From assembly GCF_016808095.1 (NCBI RefSeq), contig NC_068971.1, positions 12,536,501 through 12,600,500 on the forward strand: a stretch of 64,000 nucleotides of DNA, written 5' to 3'. Each line of letters starts with the position of its first letter. The stretch's first letter is position 1. The notes under the pieces are model-generated. The model was not told the origin of the DNA, searched no databases, and worked only from the letters and a program-made list of their open reading frames with translations. Below are positions 49,583-62,830 of this stretch, piece by piece. The translations under genes were made by a program, and so were the position numbers. This DNA comes from Vigna angularis. Taxonomy: Eukaryota > Streptophyta > Magnoliopsida > Fabales > Fabaceae.

Positions 49583-52040
49583 ATGCTTTTCTTTCACAGC
49601 AGACTTGCAAACAGAGAAGTTCAGTTGCAAGTGCAGCCATCCAAAATGCCCCACATTCCTACACATTTGTAGAACATTAGTTCGGGGGAATTTAGGAAAG
49701 GATAGATATCATTAACATCCTCTTTCTTTTCCTCATCAATTTATTTTCTCTTGCTGTAATATTTTTTCTCAAGTACCAAATTTTCTTTTACCGAGGCATG
49801 CATTTCTCATTCACATTTATTTTAAACGAGGCTCACTATTTATGTTTCTCAATGGTACTTGTAAGAGTTTTTCAAACTATTTTTTATAGTTTCTGTTCTG
49901 TTTTTTGTCATTCCAATATTATTAAATCATTTTTAAAAAATACATAATAACTTTTCCAAAAACATAATGATCAGAAATGAGCATGTGAGAAGGTTCCACT
50001 CATTCACATCCATTCGCAGCAACAAGTTCAATTTTCTAATCATTTTGACCTCAGACAATTACTGTACACGACGTCGAAGCTCTTTTCTTTTTTTATTATT
50101 ATGGAATTTCCCTTTTTCACTAACTTTGGCAATGGAACTGTGATTAGCTCAATAAAATTTAATATCATATACGACTTTTTTAATACATAAACCATTCTTA
50201 TGGAATGTGTGGAGGAAAAATACTTTATTTGTGTTTCGGTCATGAGGTCCAGGTTATTTGTTCATATTATTATTTGTCTTTCACTTGTTTCGATCATGTT
50301 GAGAGATTATTTATAGAAGTTATTTTGATGTCAAAATTAGTAAATATTTGACAAATATAATAATAAATATATAATAAATTCAACTAATCTATTTTATTAT
50401 TTCAAACATGTATTTATATATTTTAGAATGAGTTTTAAATTAGCATTGGCCTAATCATAGTCCAACTATAAACATGATTATATTTTGACTTAATTTAATT
50501 ATCATCAATCTTAATGTTATTTAAAAATGATTATTTGATCTACATTGTCTAATCGACCGGTCTTTATATAATTTATTGAATGTTTTTGAGTGTGTAGACT
50601 GTCAAATCTTAACTAATCGATCATACAATATAATTTAGATACACAATCTAATATATTTTCAAATAAAGTAATAATTTCGGTTTAATATAAAATTGATTTT
50701 CTTTTGTTTTGGGTCACCGTTTCTTTTCATATCTACTATATAATATTAATTAATTTTTTTAATTTTCTCATCACATTTTTTATTTTACAATAAGCTGGAT
50801 CGGGGGAAAATAATACAATATTATATAATAATATTCTTCTGTCTGGCCGGAGAAAAAAATAGAAGAAAAGTCAACTTGAAGAGACAAATTTTAAAGTTTT
50901 GTCCCATTAACTTTTTTTTTCTTTTTTAATTAAAATGTTATGTTTTGTCCTATCTTATGTTCCAGCTAGTATCAATAATTTTGGTTGAAGAAATAAGACA
51001 TGAGAGCTTAAAAGATAAGATATAATTAATAGTGGCATGATACTTGTCGAGCTCCTGAAACATTGAAGTGTGTGAAATTAGAAGCTTGAAAATGGACCGA
51101 TACATATATGGAACATAGAACCATTTTCTCCTTCTACAAGTTTCTTTTTTCCGTAACACATTTATTTATAATTAACAGTTTTTAATTTAAACACATAAAA
51201 CTTCAAGTCAACATTTTTCGTGGAAAACCTTGGACCTTTTCATAAAGAATCTTGTTAATTTCACCCTATAACTCTAAGGATTTGATGCACCTCTACTTTT
51301 TATTAAAATGATTATTCGTGATAAAAACACTCAACAATAAAATTTGATTGTGTTTTCAATCGAATTTTAAATTTGATTAAATACTTTATTATATTTCAAA
51401 ATCTGACGAAGATCTAATCAAATTTTGATGAAGAATCAAATTTCAAAATTTGTTGAGTATTTCTCTATTCAAATTTTGAAATTTATTTGGTCTTTCATTG
51501 AAATTTGAAATTTAATTAAGTTTTTATCGGATTTCGAAATTTGATAAAATGTTTGGAGCCTCACAACTATGTATTCATTCATCTACTCTCGCGGCCAACT
51601 TCAGGAAAATCACCACCATCACCACCTCTCTCCTAGAGAACCTCTCTATGAGCAAACAACACCAACATCTGTTGAACTCACAACCCACAACCCACAATGC
51701 TTTGGAGATGCAAACTATATAAGAGAAAAGAGAGCATGGTATTTTCGGTAACTTGGAGGCGTAGCCTAAGGATCTTATGGATGTTTTTACTTGCAAATTA
51801 AAATTGAAATAATAAATACAGTTATGTGCTTTTGTGTATTAAATTCTCACTATAATATTGTACTGACCTAAGAAAGAGTAATAATAATACTATAATATTT
51901 TAAAGGTTGCAAAGTTTTACTCATAGGTTGATAAATTAATTAAAAAATATGATAAAGTAATTATTAAAAATTATATAACTATTTTTTAACTGGTTGAGTT
52001 TATCTAAAAATTTAAAACTACGTTCGTAAGTATTTTCGGG
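49583..52040. other. KAS III 3' UTR and AT-rich intergenic DNA
   Basis: The first few hundred bases should be the 3' UTR. An open plus-strand stretch at 51569-51751 has His/Pro-rich text and no similarity I recognise. Around 51350-51560 the words AAATTTGA and TCAAATTT recur many times in both orientations. Confidence 0.45.
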
Positions 52041-52603
52041 TGTAGGGGTCTTAAGCTAAATTTGAGGTTGACACTAGTAAATGAATTTGTAAAACAAACC
52101 GGACAAGCTACTAAAGAGGTTGGCTGAGCACTGTGGCAGACCAGACATGATGTGCAGGAGGCTAGCTGAGTCCTATAGTAGACCAGACGGGTTAATGAAG
52201 AGGTTGGTCGAGCTATTGGGAAGTTTGACCATGCTTCATTCCACTCCTCCAAAACATGTGGGAGGATACTTACAAAAGACACTCCGATGCTTAAGTCAGT
52301 AGGTGACCGATTGGTTGGCAGAAGATGCACATTGTGCTTGATGTTCTAAAGTCATACCTGAGACTTTTATATAATAGTTGAGATGAGTATTTACCTTTTG
52401 CTGGCCTAATGACAATCCAATCATACCTTAATCTATATTAAGGAGTTAATCTATCGGTGGATAGCCATTAGGATGCTCGACTCATGGAAGGAATGATCGA
52501 GCTGTTGAACGAGCCCATCGAGCAGTTATGGAGCTCGATCGTGCTGTGGAAGAGGTTGCTTGAGCTGTTGTGGAGCTCGACAGTACGGTGGAAGAGGCTA
52601 ACA
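52041..52603. mobile_element. diverged LTR fragment related to the Gypsy-type LTRs at 32 and 34 kb
   Basis: The block GGGAGGATACTTACAAAAGA followed by CACTCCGATGCTTAAGTCAG parallels GGGAGGTA.CT.CAAAAGATA and ACTCTGACGCTCAAGTTAGG in the LTRs at 32242 and 34033. Subrepeats GAGCTGTTG and GAGCTCGA recur near the end. It abuts CACTA transposase sequence at about 52604. The left boundary is uncertain. Confidence 0.55.
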
Positions 52604-52779
52604 TTCTTAAGAAATATGCCTCGAATAGCTACTAGTAGAAGTTATTGCATCAATACATGAGAATCATGTGATTTTAACCCAAGTAATTTTAGATATTTCA
52701 TGGATCCAAGTCTTTTAGAATTAGAAGAGTAACCTAGTGGAACTTTCACACCTGGTAAAGACTCAGAAAAACTTCTCTT

Positions 52780-53805
52780 TGTTACCAATGAGGAGCATTG
52801 GTATCTAGAAGATATTATGGTTTTGATGATGCTACAAGATGAAGAACCTGAAGACTCTTGTTGTAGTTTCTTTAAAAGCATTTTGTAGAATTAATTGTAT
52901 AGGAATAACTTTGTTTATGTAAAAACCACTTAGACGTTTTCCTGTTTAGAGAGTCTTTGCGCAAATAATCGATTATTTAGTGTAATAATCGATTATCATG
53001 AGCTTATTTGAAAAATAGTTGCTCACGCAAATAATCGATTATAGTTCAAAATAATCGATTATTTCAGTATGAGTCAGTATTGCCCAAGTCGCGCAAATAA
53101 TCAATTATTCCTCAGGATAGTCGATTATCACTTTTTGAAAACGCCATAACGGACACAAATAATCGATTATCACTTATGATAATGGATTATATTTGGCAGT
53201 TGGGAGTTGTCTCTTCATTTTCTGAACCTTGGCTATAAATAGTGTTTTCCACAACTCTTAGAAAATATCTTTTCATTTGAGAGTATTAGAGTTGTGTACC
53301 TAAGGGAAGCTCTCTGTGAGTGAAAAGAGTTTATGCCATTTGAGAATATAGAGTTTTCTGAGGAAGTTCTCAATTGATAGTGTTGCTCAAGTCAAGTCTT
53401 ATGAATAGGAGAAACTCGCGCTTAGTGGGTCCAAGGTCGGAGCAGTTCTCTTCAAGTTGGTTGAGTGGGTTTCTTTCGTTCATTTATCGAAGGAAGGTGT
53501 TTTCTATTCTTTACTTATTTCTATTATCTGATTGTAATCTGTAAACAATATTTTTAGTGAAAAAGGTTAATCACTATTCATAATGATTAACGACTGGACG
53601 TAGAATCTTTTGATTCGAACTAGGATAAAATTTCTGTGTTGATTTTCTTGAAACCTTACTCTTTAGCAACAAACTGTTTGTTAAAAGTTCTAAAAGAAAA
53701 TCTCAATTTTAAAAGGAACCATTTTAACTTGTTCATTGACCGTAACACGCTTTCCATCCTGTAAAAGTGATTCTTACTCCGCTGCGCGACTCCTTGATAC
53801 CTACA
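52780..53805 (+). repeat. 5' LTR of the Sirevirus-like element
   Basis: It contains a palindrome array (52963-53190) and a TATA box (TATAAATA, 53234-53241). Confidence 0.92.
52963..53190. promoter_or_regulatory. array of ATAATCGATTAT palindromes upstream of the LTR TATA box
   Basis: About eight exact or one-mismatch copies of the 12-bp palindrome, arranged mostly as pairs, lie within 230 bp and end 44 bp before TATAAATA. The same array recurs in the 3' LTR (56170-56396), and four copies lie in the interior (55330-55437). Position in U3 suggests promoter or enhancer sites; the binding factor is unknown. Confidence 0.75.
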
Positions 53806-53850
53806 TTTGGTATCAGAGCTTGCTTTGATAGTTTTTCAAATTTTTCGAAA

Positions 53851-55041
53851 ATGGGCGGTCATAACCAAATGTATGCTGAGGGTGCTTCTATTGATAGACC
53901 TCCTTTGTTTACGGGAGAAAAATATTCTTTTTGGAAAATAAGAATGCAAATTTTTTTGGAGTCTATTGACAAGGGTATTTAGGAAGATGTTTTGAATGGA
54001 CTCATTGTTCCCATTATTACTGTAAATGATATGTAGGTAGAAAAACCATTTTTACAGTGGACTATGGATGAAAACAGAAAGGCACAGTATGATGTTAGGG
54101 CTAGGAATATAATTTTATCTGCACTAACCCTTGATGATTTCTTCAAAGTTTCTGTTTATGAAAATGCTTAGGAAATGTGGGAATTTTTAAGAGTCACTCA
54201 TGATGAAGTCAAAGATATGGATTAGTTGATATTGTCTGATTCAAGCTATACATCAAAATCCTCAAGCTCAAGAGATTCAAATGAGCAAGAAAATTTATGC
54301 TTAATGACCAATAATGAATCATTTAGAAGCCAACACTTGAAGAAAAAGAAGGACAATCAAGGCTCCTCATCAAACTTCAAATGTTATAGATGTGGTGAAA
54401 TAGGTCATGTGAAAAAGGATTGTCCAAACAACAAGAAAATAAAGAAAGAAAGGAAAATAATTTTCACAAGAAGAAGGCGACCTATATAGCTTGGGATGAT
54501 AATGATTCAAGCTCAACTAGTTGAAGTGTTTCTGATGAAAAAGCCAACTTGTGCTTGATGACTAATATTAATGACACTGCAAGCCAAGTAAGTTGCTCTA
54601 GGTTTTGAAACTTGTGAAATGGATTTTCAAAAAGCTTTTCTTGAATTGCTAAATGAATATGAAAAATTGGATGCTGCTCATAAAAATTTGAAAAATGAGT
54701 TTAAGGATTTGAAAATTAAATATGAGAAGGTATTAGATGAAGAAGTAATTTTGAGAAATAAAATTTGCAATTTAGAAATGAAAGAAATTACAAATGTTGA
54801 ACATCCTGTTGAATGTCTTTCATGTAAGAGTCAGATGCTTGATATTGATATTTTAGAAAATCTTCTTGAAGTGGCACCCACAAATAATAATGTTGAAACA
54901 ACAATACTTGTTAAACAAGTTTATAAAAATAAAAGTGTTCTTAAAAATAAGAATCAATTTAAAAGTATCCGTAGGGTATGGGTTGAAAAGGAACTGTGTG
55001 TTATAAAAACCCATATGATGTCACATGTTTTTAGTGTATGA
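53851..55041 (+). pseudogene. gag remnant of the Sirevirus-like element
   Basis: It opens MGGHNQMYAEGASIDRPPLF followed by FWKIRMQIFLESID, a Copia gag start. TAG stops at 53980 and 54169 fall where the family has Trp (GI-stop-ED; A-stop-EMW). A deletion removes the middle. A zinc knuckle (CYRCGEIGHVKKDC) is kept near 54380-54425. After a frame change a coiled-coil block (54619-55041, FLELLNEYEKLDAAHKNLKN) remains. Protease, integrase and RT are missing. Confidence 0.8.
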
Positions 55042-55329
55042 AAAAGGGGCACACTTCAATAAATGTAGAATCAAACATTTTGATGTTCCTAATGAAAAAT
55101 GTGCTTGGATTCCTGTTATAAAATAATTTGCCTCTAACCTCAAAGAACCCAAATGAGATTATGGGGACCAAAACTCTATTGTTTTGTTTTGCAGGTTAAA
55201 TTTTCAAAAGGAAAAGAAAGCTTTATGGTATCCCGGTAACTTTTAAGAGTTTTGAAAATAATTTATGAATGCTATATGTGTCTTAGGTTGAAAATTTGGT
55301 CCAAATTTACGTTTTTCAAAATTTAATGT

Positions 55330-55437
55330 AAATAATCGATTAACAAGGGTAATAATCGATTATCTCGGTCTCAAAATATGAATTTTAAAAATTTGGCTCA
55401 CAAATAATTGATTATTAAAAATGATAATCGATTATCT
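55330..55437. repeat. ATAATCGATTAT palindromes in the element interior
   Basis: Four copies, two of them imperfect, in the same paired layout as in the LTRs. They lie downstream of gag and outside U3. Confidence 0.85.
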
Positions 55438-55986
55438 TAAGTTAAAACGTAAAAAGAAATTAATTTTCTTTCGAATTTGTTTTTGATTTTAAGGGGTATA
55501 TTACTTTGAGGGGGAGAAATTTTTAATGAATTTAAAGGCCCTAAATTATTTTAAAGTTAACTAATTTAGGGAGAGCATAAAGATTAGACGATCTTTTAAA
55601 TATGATAAAAAAGAGGGAGAAATTTTTTATTGACATTTTCAATCTCTTGATTATCCTCTAACCCTTCATTTCTAAGTCTTAATTGTATTTCTTTATTAGA
55701 GTTGAATTTCCATTTTGTAATTCATGATGTATTTTGCTCTTTCATGTTATGAAAATTAAAATTTTATTCTTTTTTGAAATGCATCTATTCTTTTGTTGAG
55801 GGAAAACAACATTTGAGGGGGAGTATTTATTTTTACTTTTTGCTTATGATAAAAAAGGGAGAGAAAACTTCTAATTAGTAGAGTTATTACTAACATGTTT
55901 ATATGTTTGTAAGTCTGAAATCTATGCACGAAATTATAAATGCTTTTAAACAAGAGATTTTTTATCATCATCAAAAAGGGGGAGAT

Positions 55987-56996
55987 TGTTACCAACAAGG
56001 ATCATTGGTGTCTTGAAGATATTATGGTTTTGATGACGCTACAAGATGAAGAACCTGAAGATTGTTGTTATAGTTTCTTTAAAAGCATTTTGTAGAATTA
56101 ATTGTATAGGAATAACTCTGTTTATGTAAAAACACTTAGAAGTTTTCCTGTTTAGAGAGTCTTTGCACAGATAATCGATTATTTGGTGTAATAATCGATT
56201 ATCACGAGCTTATTGAAAAAGAGTTGCTCGCGCAAATAATCGATTATTGCTCAGAATAATTGATTATTTCAGTCTGAGTCAGTATTGCCCAAGTCACACA
56301 AATAATCGATTATTCCTCACGATAATCGATTATCACTTTTTGAAAACCTCATAACGGACACAAATAATCGATTATCACTTATGGTAATGGATTATATTTG
56401 GCAGTTGGGGTTGTCTTTTCATTTTCTGAACCTGGGCTATAAATAGTGTTTCCACAGCTCTTAGAAAATATCTTTTCATTTCAGAGTATTAGAGTTGTGT
56501 GCCTAAGGAAAGCTCTCTGTGAGTGAAAAAAATCTGACATTTGAGAATACAGAGTTTTTTGAGGAAGTTCTCAATTGATAGTGTTGCTCAAGTCAAGTTT
56601 TGTGAATAGGAGAAGCTCGCGCTTAGTGGGTCTAAGGTCGGAACAATTCTCTTCAAGTTGGCTGAGTGAGTTTCTTCCATTCGTTTGTCGAAGGAAAATG
56701 TTTTCTATTCTTTACTTATTTCTATTATCTGATTGTAATCTGCAAACAATATCTTTAGTGAAAAAGGTTAATCACTATTCATAGTGATTAACGACCATAA
56801 TCTTTTGATTCGAACCAAGATAAAATTTCTGTGTTGATTTTCTTGAACCCTTACTCTTTAAAATACACTGTTTGTTAAAAGTCCTAAAAGAAAATCTCAA
56901 TTTTAAAAGGAACCATTTTAACTCCTTCATTGACCGTAACACGTTTTCCATCCTTTAAAAGTAATTTTTACTTCGCTGCGCGACTCACTACCTACA
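55987..56996 (+). repeat. 3' LTR of the Sirevirus-like element
   Basis: Palindrome array 56170-56396; TATAAATA at 56438-56445. Confidence 0.92.
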
Positions 56997-58620
56997 CTCT
57001 TCTCTTGTATGCAAATTGTGTAACATGTTGCAGGCAAGTATGTTCGCTTACCATGTGGTATTGGGGCTAATTATTCTCTTATACCCTTCAACCAAGTCCA
57101 AATGAGCATTGAAATCATCTTTCGTCTTGCCTTAAATATTGAGTAGTGTTCCAATAATACTATGACATACATTTTTCTTATATGCATGACATCTATATGA
57201 TGTCTCATATCAAACACCCTTTAATATGGGAGATTAAAGAAAAATGACCTTTTTCTTCCATATGTTACTTGAACTGCCTTTTTTCTTTTGCATGTTTCCA
57301 AGCACAACCCTATTTTCCTTCGTATACTCATATACTTGTGATCCATTGAAAGCCATTAAAGCTAATTCATTTTCTTGATACCTATTAAATGTTTTTTTTT
57401 TAATTTACAATACAAATGGTTTGTACTAAGAAATCTCCAAATGTTGAAAAGTCACTGATTGTACAAAATAACATAGCATGCAACTTGAAGGATCACCAGT
57501 GTACCCATCAAACATATCATCCACCTTCCTCCCATAACATGTTTAAATCTTCAATTAATGGAGTTAAATAAACATCAATGTCGTTTCTTACAAAACCACA
57601 AAGGTAAATTGTAAATAACTAACAAGACAGACCATGAATTATGCTTACTACTCAAGTTATCATATGGATTCATTCCATTTATTGCAAGTCCAAACCTAAT
57701 GTTCCTTAAATCATTGGAGAAATTTGGGAACATGAAATCAATTTTTCTTCCACATCAAACCATTTTTCGGATGCCTTAAATGATAATCTTTTGTACGTCC
57801 ATCAACATGTCATCTTATGAGTTTTGTATAATTTGTATTACTGAATAATCATTTCAATCGTGTAACTATAGGAAGATACCACAAGACCTTCTCAAGAGGA
57901 CCTTTACTATTAAATTTAGACTCGCCTTATTTATGTTTATATCGTGATACCCCTCCCCTCTCACATTGTGAGCATTGATGTAACTTGACAAACTTTTTTC
58001 TATACAAAATATAATCGTTCAAGCATGGATAAATTTTTTTCATACTCCATACCCATTGGACACAATATCTTCTTCGCATCATAATTGTGTGTTGGCAATG
58101 TGTTACCTTCAGAAAGTATGTCACTCAACAAATCCAATATATCGATTGGTCCACCCATTTCTTGTCTTTACATTGAACAATTTTACTATCATTGACAATT
58201 GAGTATACTTAGTGCATTCTGCATACAAAGGTTTTTTTTTTTGCGTCACTACATAAATTGTCATACACATGACCACGTTGGAAGGATGTCCAACATCAAG
58301 AGTCTATTAATTCATACACATAAACACTTGGCATGTTTATTAATTCATTATTTTATGTCCACTTTGTGGCTCTTTAGGAAACCATCATAAAGAACGTGCT
58401 TCTGAATAACTTCAGTTAGTAGTTTTCGCTCATTCAAATACACGAACAATAAAATCTTCTATTATTATCAAAATATTCATCTTTACAAATTCAAGAAATT
58501 GATTTATTCTACTCTCATATTCATTTGTTATGCATAAAAAAATTATCCAACTTCGATCAATTATTGTGTATAAACTAACACATTTTCTTTTAGGTGGAGC
58601 TAAGAAAAAGCCAAACACGT

Positions 58621-59817
58621 AGTCTAATCTTTGAACTCAACCCTACCCCCAAACTACGACACAAATAATTAATCAATTTATTTGGTTGTTTACACATCAA
58701 AATTAGTGTTGTGTTTTATTTATCTTTCTTTATTTTGTCTCATGTAAGGGTAGTAGATTCACATATCCTTTTTTAGGCTAAATAAATTCTCTTATGTTCA
58801 CGTAAACATAGCTACTTTATGTTATTAAACAGTTAAAAGTCATAAGAGATTAATATCTCATTGCTAAATAGTCATATTAATTAAGAATGATACACTTAAT
58901 GGGAATTATGCACCTAATGTTTGCATAATAATTGTGATCACCATGGTCACATTCTTTATTTCATATATGCCAAAGTTTAGCAATAATAACTCTAAGAAGT
59001 TTATCAAAATATGTTTAAGGTCTCACTAAATGAAATAGAAATAGGAAGTATGTGTACTTTATAAACTAAACAACTAAAGGAAAAAGTTTAGACACAAATT
59101 ACATTTCATGAAAATGACCAAGTTAAAGACCTATATGTAAATGAAGGTAGCACTAATCCTTTTGCAACTTGTTCTTGATAGTAGCAAAGAAAAACACAAA
59201 TCCACACACAAAGTTTTGAGAAACACATATATACAAACCTAATTTCAATTCATCTAAGAAGATGATCTTCATAATCTCAATTCATTCACACATATGCAGT
59301 AGTCAATAACCAAACATCCACAACACAACACAACACTTTCATTTTTTTTTTCATTCTCAACAACAACAAGAACATATAAAACACATACCACATAGAAACA
59401 ACATGCACGCAAAATAGAATCAAAGGTAACATAGAAAACTTAACAAACACAACTAATACATTCATTGTAGCTAGGAGAACAACAAATACAACCAACACAA
59501 CCAGAAGAACAATGATATTACCACAATTACAAGTGAATGCAAGTGCGACGAGGATAAAAGGAGTGACAACAACCCTAATGCAGAAGGTGAGACACGAATG
59601 CGAGGAGGAGTAAACAAATGTGGGGATAACATATAATGAAGAGACAAAAATTAATATAGGAGAGAGAAAATGAGAATGAGAAGGAATGGAGGGAGGAACA
59701 CAAAATGAGAACGAGAATGCGAAGGCGAACTCATTAGAGAAGGGAGAAAAGAGAGCTTGAAGTCACTGTAGAGGCAAATGAGGTGAAGTGTGAAAGCTAG
59801 GAAGAAGAAAATTAAAA
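58621..59817. other. noncoding, probably 5' part of the CACTA element
   Basis: It lies between the N-terminal transposase fragment and the subterminal repeats. I recognise no coding sequence. Confidence 0.4.
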
Positions 59818-59985
59818 ATTCTATACCAGTTACACTGACCAACCAATATAGAAAATATTTTCCATCACTTTTTATACCAGTTCTAGGTCTAACTTATATA
59901 GAAAAATTTTATAATTTATTACAGTTTTTTTATTGCACCACTTTCTATACCGGTTTTGGGTCTAACCAATATAGAAGATCTCACT
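59818..59985. repeat. CACTA-type subterminal repeats
   Basis: Three imperfect palindromic units of the form TTCTATACC(A/G)GTT ... AACC.ATATAGAA lie at about 59818-59852, 59869-59905 and 59945-59978. This layout is typical of the subterminal region of plant CACTA transposons and lies where the 5' end of the minus-strand transposase is expected. The element's terminal CACTA/TAGTG was not located with confidence. Confidence 0.6.
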
Positions 59986-61962
<1,977 letters not shown>

Positions 61963-62825
61963 TGTACCAGGGAGTGCCGGGCGCCGTACAAAGGACGCTC
62001 ATGAGAAAGGCCGTCCGCCCGGTTCGGCGCCCACGCCACACCCAGAGGGATAAATGCTCGACCGCCCAAATAGATACGGATTGAACCTAGACTCCGTATA
62101 AACTCTCCTACACTAGCAAGTGCCGGGCGTCGTACGTAAGGACGTCCACGAATAAGGCCGTCCGCCCGTCTCGGTGCCCACGTCGCCCAAAGGGATAAGG
62201 GTCCGTCCGCCCAAATGGGCAGAACCTCTGTTTGTAAGAGAAACTTTGAAGAACTCACATGGAATTCCATCACCACGGGACAGCCCCGCACTCTCTACAC
62301 TCACAAAAAGTGTTCTACAGGAAAATGCTGAGAGACGAAACGTCTGGTACCAGGGAGTGCCGAACGACCGCGCAGAGGATCGTCCGCCCAATTTAGTGCC
62401 CGAGTCATCCATAGGTAAGGCGGACGCCCGTATCATTTGGGCGGACGCCCATATCACACTGACCGGCCAAATCACTAATCATTGTGGCTTAAGTAAATTA
62501 ACCTGGTTTAAAGGTAAGTAGAAATTAGAAGCTATTGGGCTGTTGGGCCGTGATTAACTTTTCACTGATCCCAAGCCCATAGCGAAAACTATAAATACAG
62601 GTTCACGGTGAGTGGTAGATAGGTTACATTAAATGCACATTTATTGCTATTCCCTGAGAAAAGCCATTGCTCTGAAACTGACTTTGGCATCGGAGAATCT
62701 TTTGTAGGTCTCCACCCCTCCGGATCAATAGGAGAGTCAAAGCTCGAGAAGAAGATCCGCCGCTGAGACAAGATCGCAGGAGAACTTGAAGGTTTGGAAC
62801 AGCACAGTCCTACACATCCGAAACA
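61963..62825 (+). mobile_element. GC-rich solo LTR with perfect target duplication
   Basis: 863 bp, TGTACCAGGG to CATCCGAAACA, flanked by atttt at 61958-61962 and 62826-62830. No internal region. It carries three diverged GC-rich subrepeats (starting near 61970, 62118 and 62346; words AG.GCCGTCCGCCC and GGGCGGACGCCC) and a TATA box (CTATAAATACAG) near 62590 that sets plus orientation. Confidence 0.85.
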
Positions 62826-62830
62826 ATTTT

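Larger units (their letters stand above)
52780..56996 (+). mobile_element. internally deleted Copia element (Sirevirus-like) with 1-kb palindrome-rich LTRs
   Basis: LTRs 52780-53805 (1026 bp) and 55987-56996 (1010 bp) run TGTTACCAA to CTACCTACA or ATACCTACA. The flanking ctctt at 52775-52779 and 56997-57001 is a perfect 5-bp duplication. The primer-binding site TTGGTATCAGAGCTTG at 53807 fits initiator tRNA-Met. The purine tract AAAAAGGGGGAGAT before the 3' LTR is typical of Sireviruses. The interior (2.2 kb) holds a damaged gag and no pol. Inserted into a CACTA transposase. Confidence 0.9.
52604..58620 (-). pseudogene. CACTA (En/Spm) transposase remnant, split by an LTR element
   Basis: Minus-strand pieces in order: an N-terminal transposase-associated domain (DRSWI, TNEYES, QFLEFVK) at 58565-58430; AKKILCPMGMEYEK and HQCSQC near 58080-57950; the Tnp2 stretch NDIDVYLTPLIEDLN then LWEEGG near 57590-57530; and, beyond the insertion at 52780-56996, LGLKSHDSHVLMQ and AIRGI at about 52680-52610. 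The last two pieces are normally contiguous in Tnp2-type transposases, so the insertion split one gene. Several frame changes and stops; long dead. Confidence 0.82.

Noticed and set aside
51569..51751. 60-codon plus-strand frame with a His run
   Set aside because: No similarity, no splice or neighbour support; kept only as part of the intergenic description.
52963..53190. CRISPR-like array of regularly spaced palindromes
   Set aside because: Plant nuclear context, duplicated in both LTRs of a retrotransposon, spacers too short and uneven, no cas genes.
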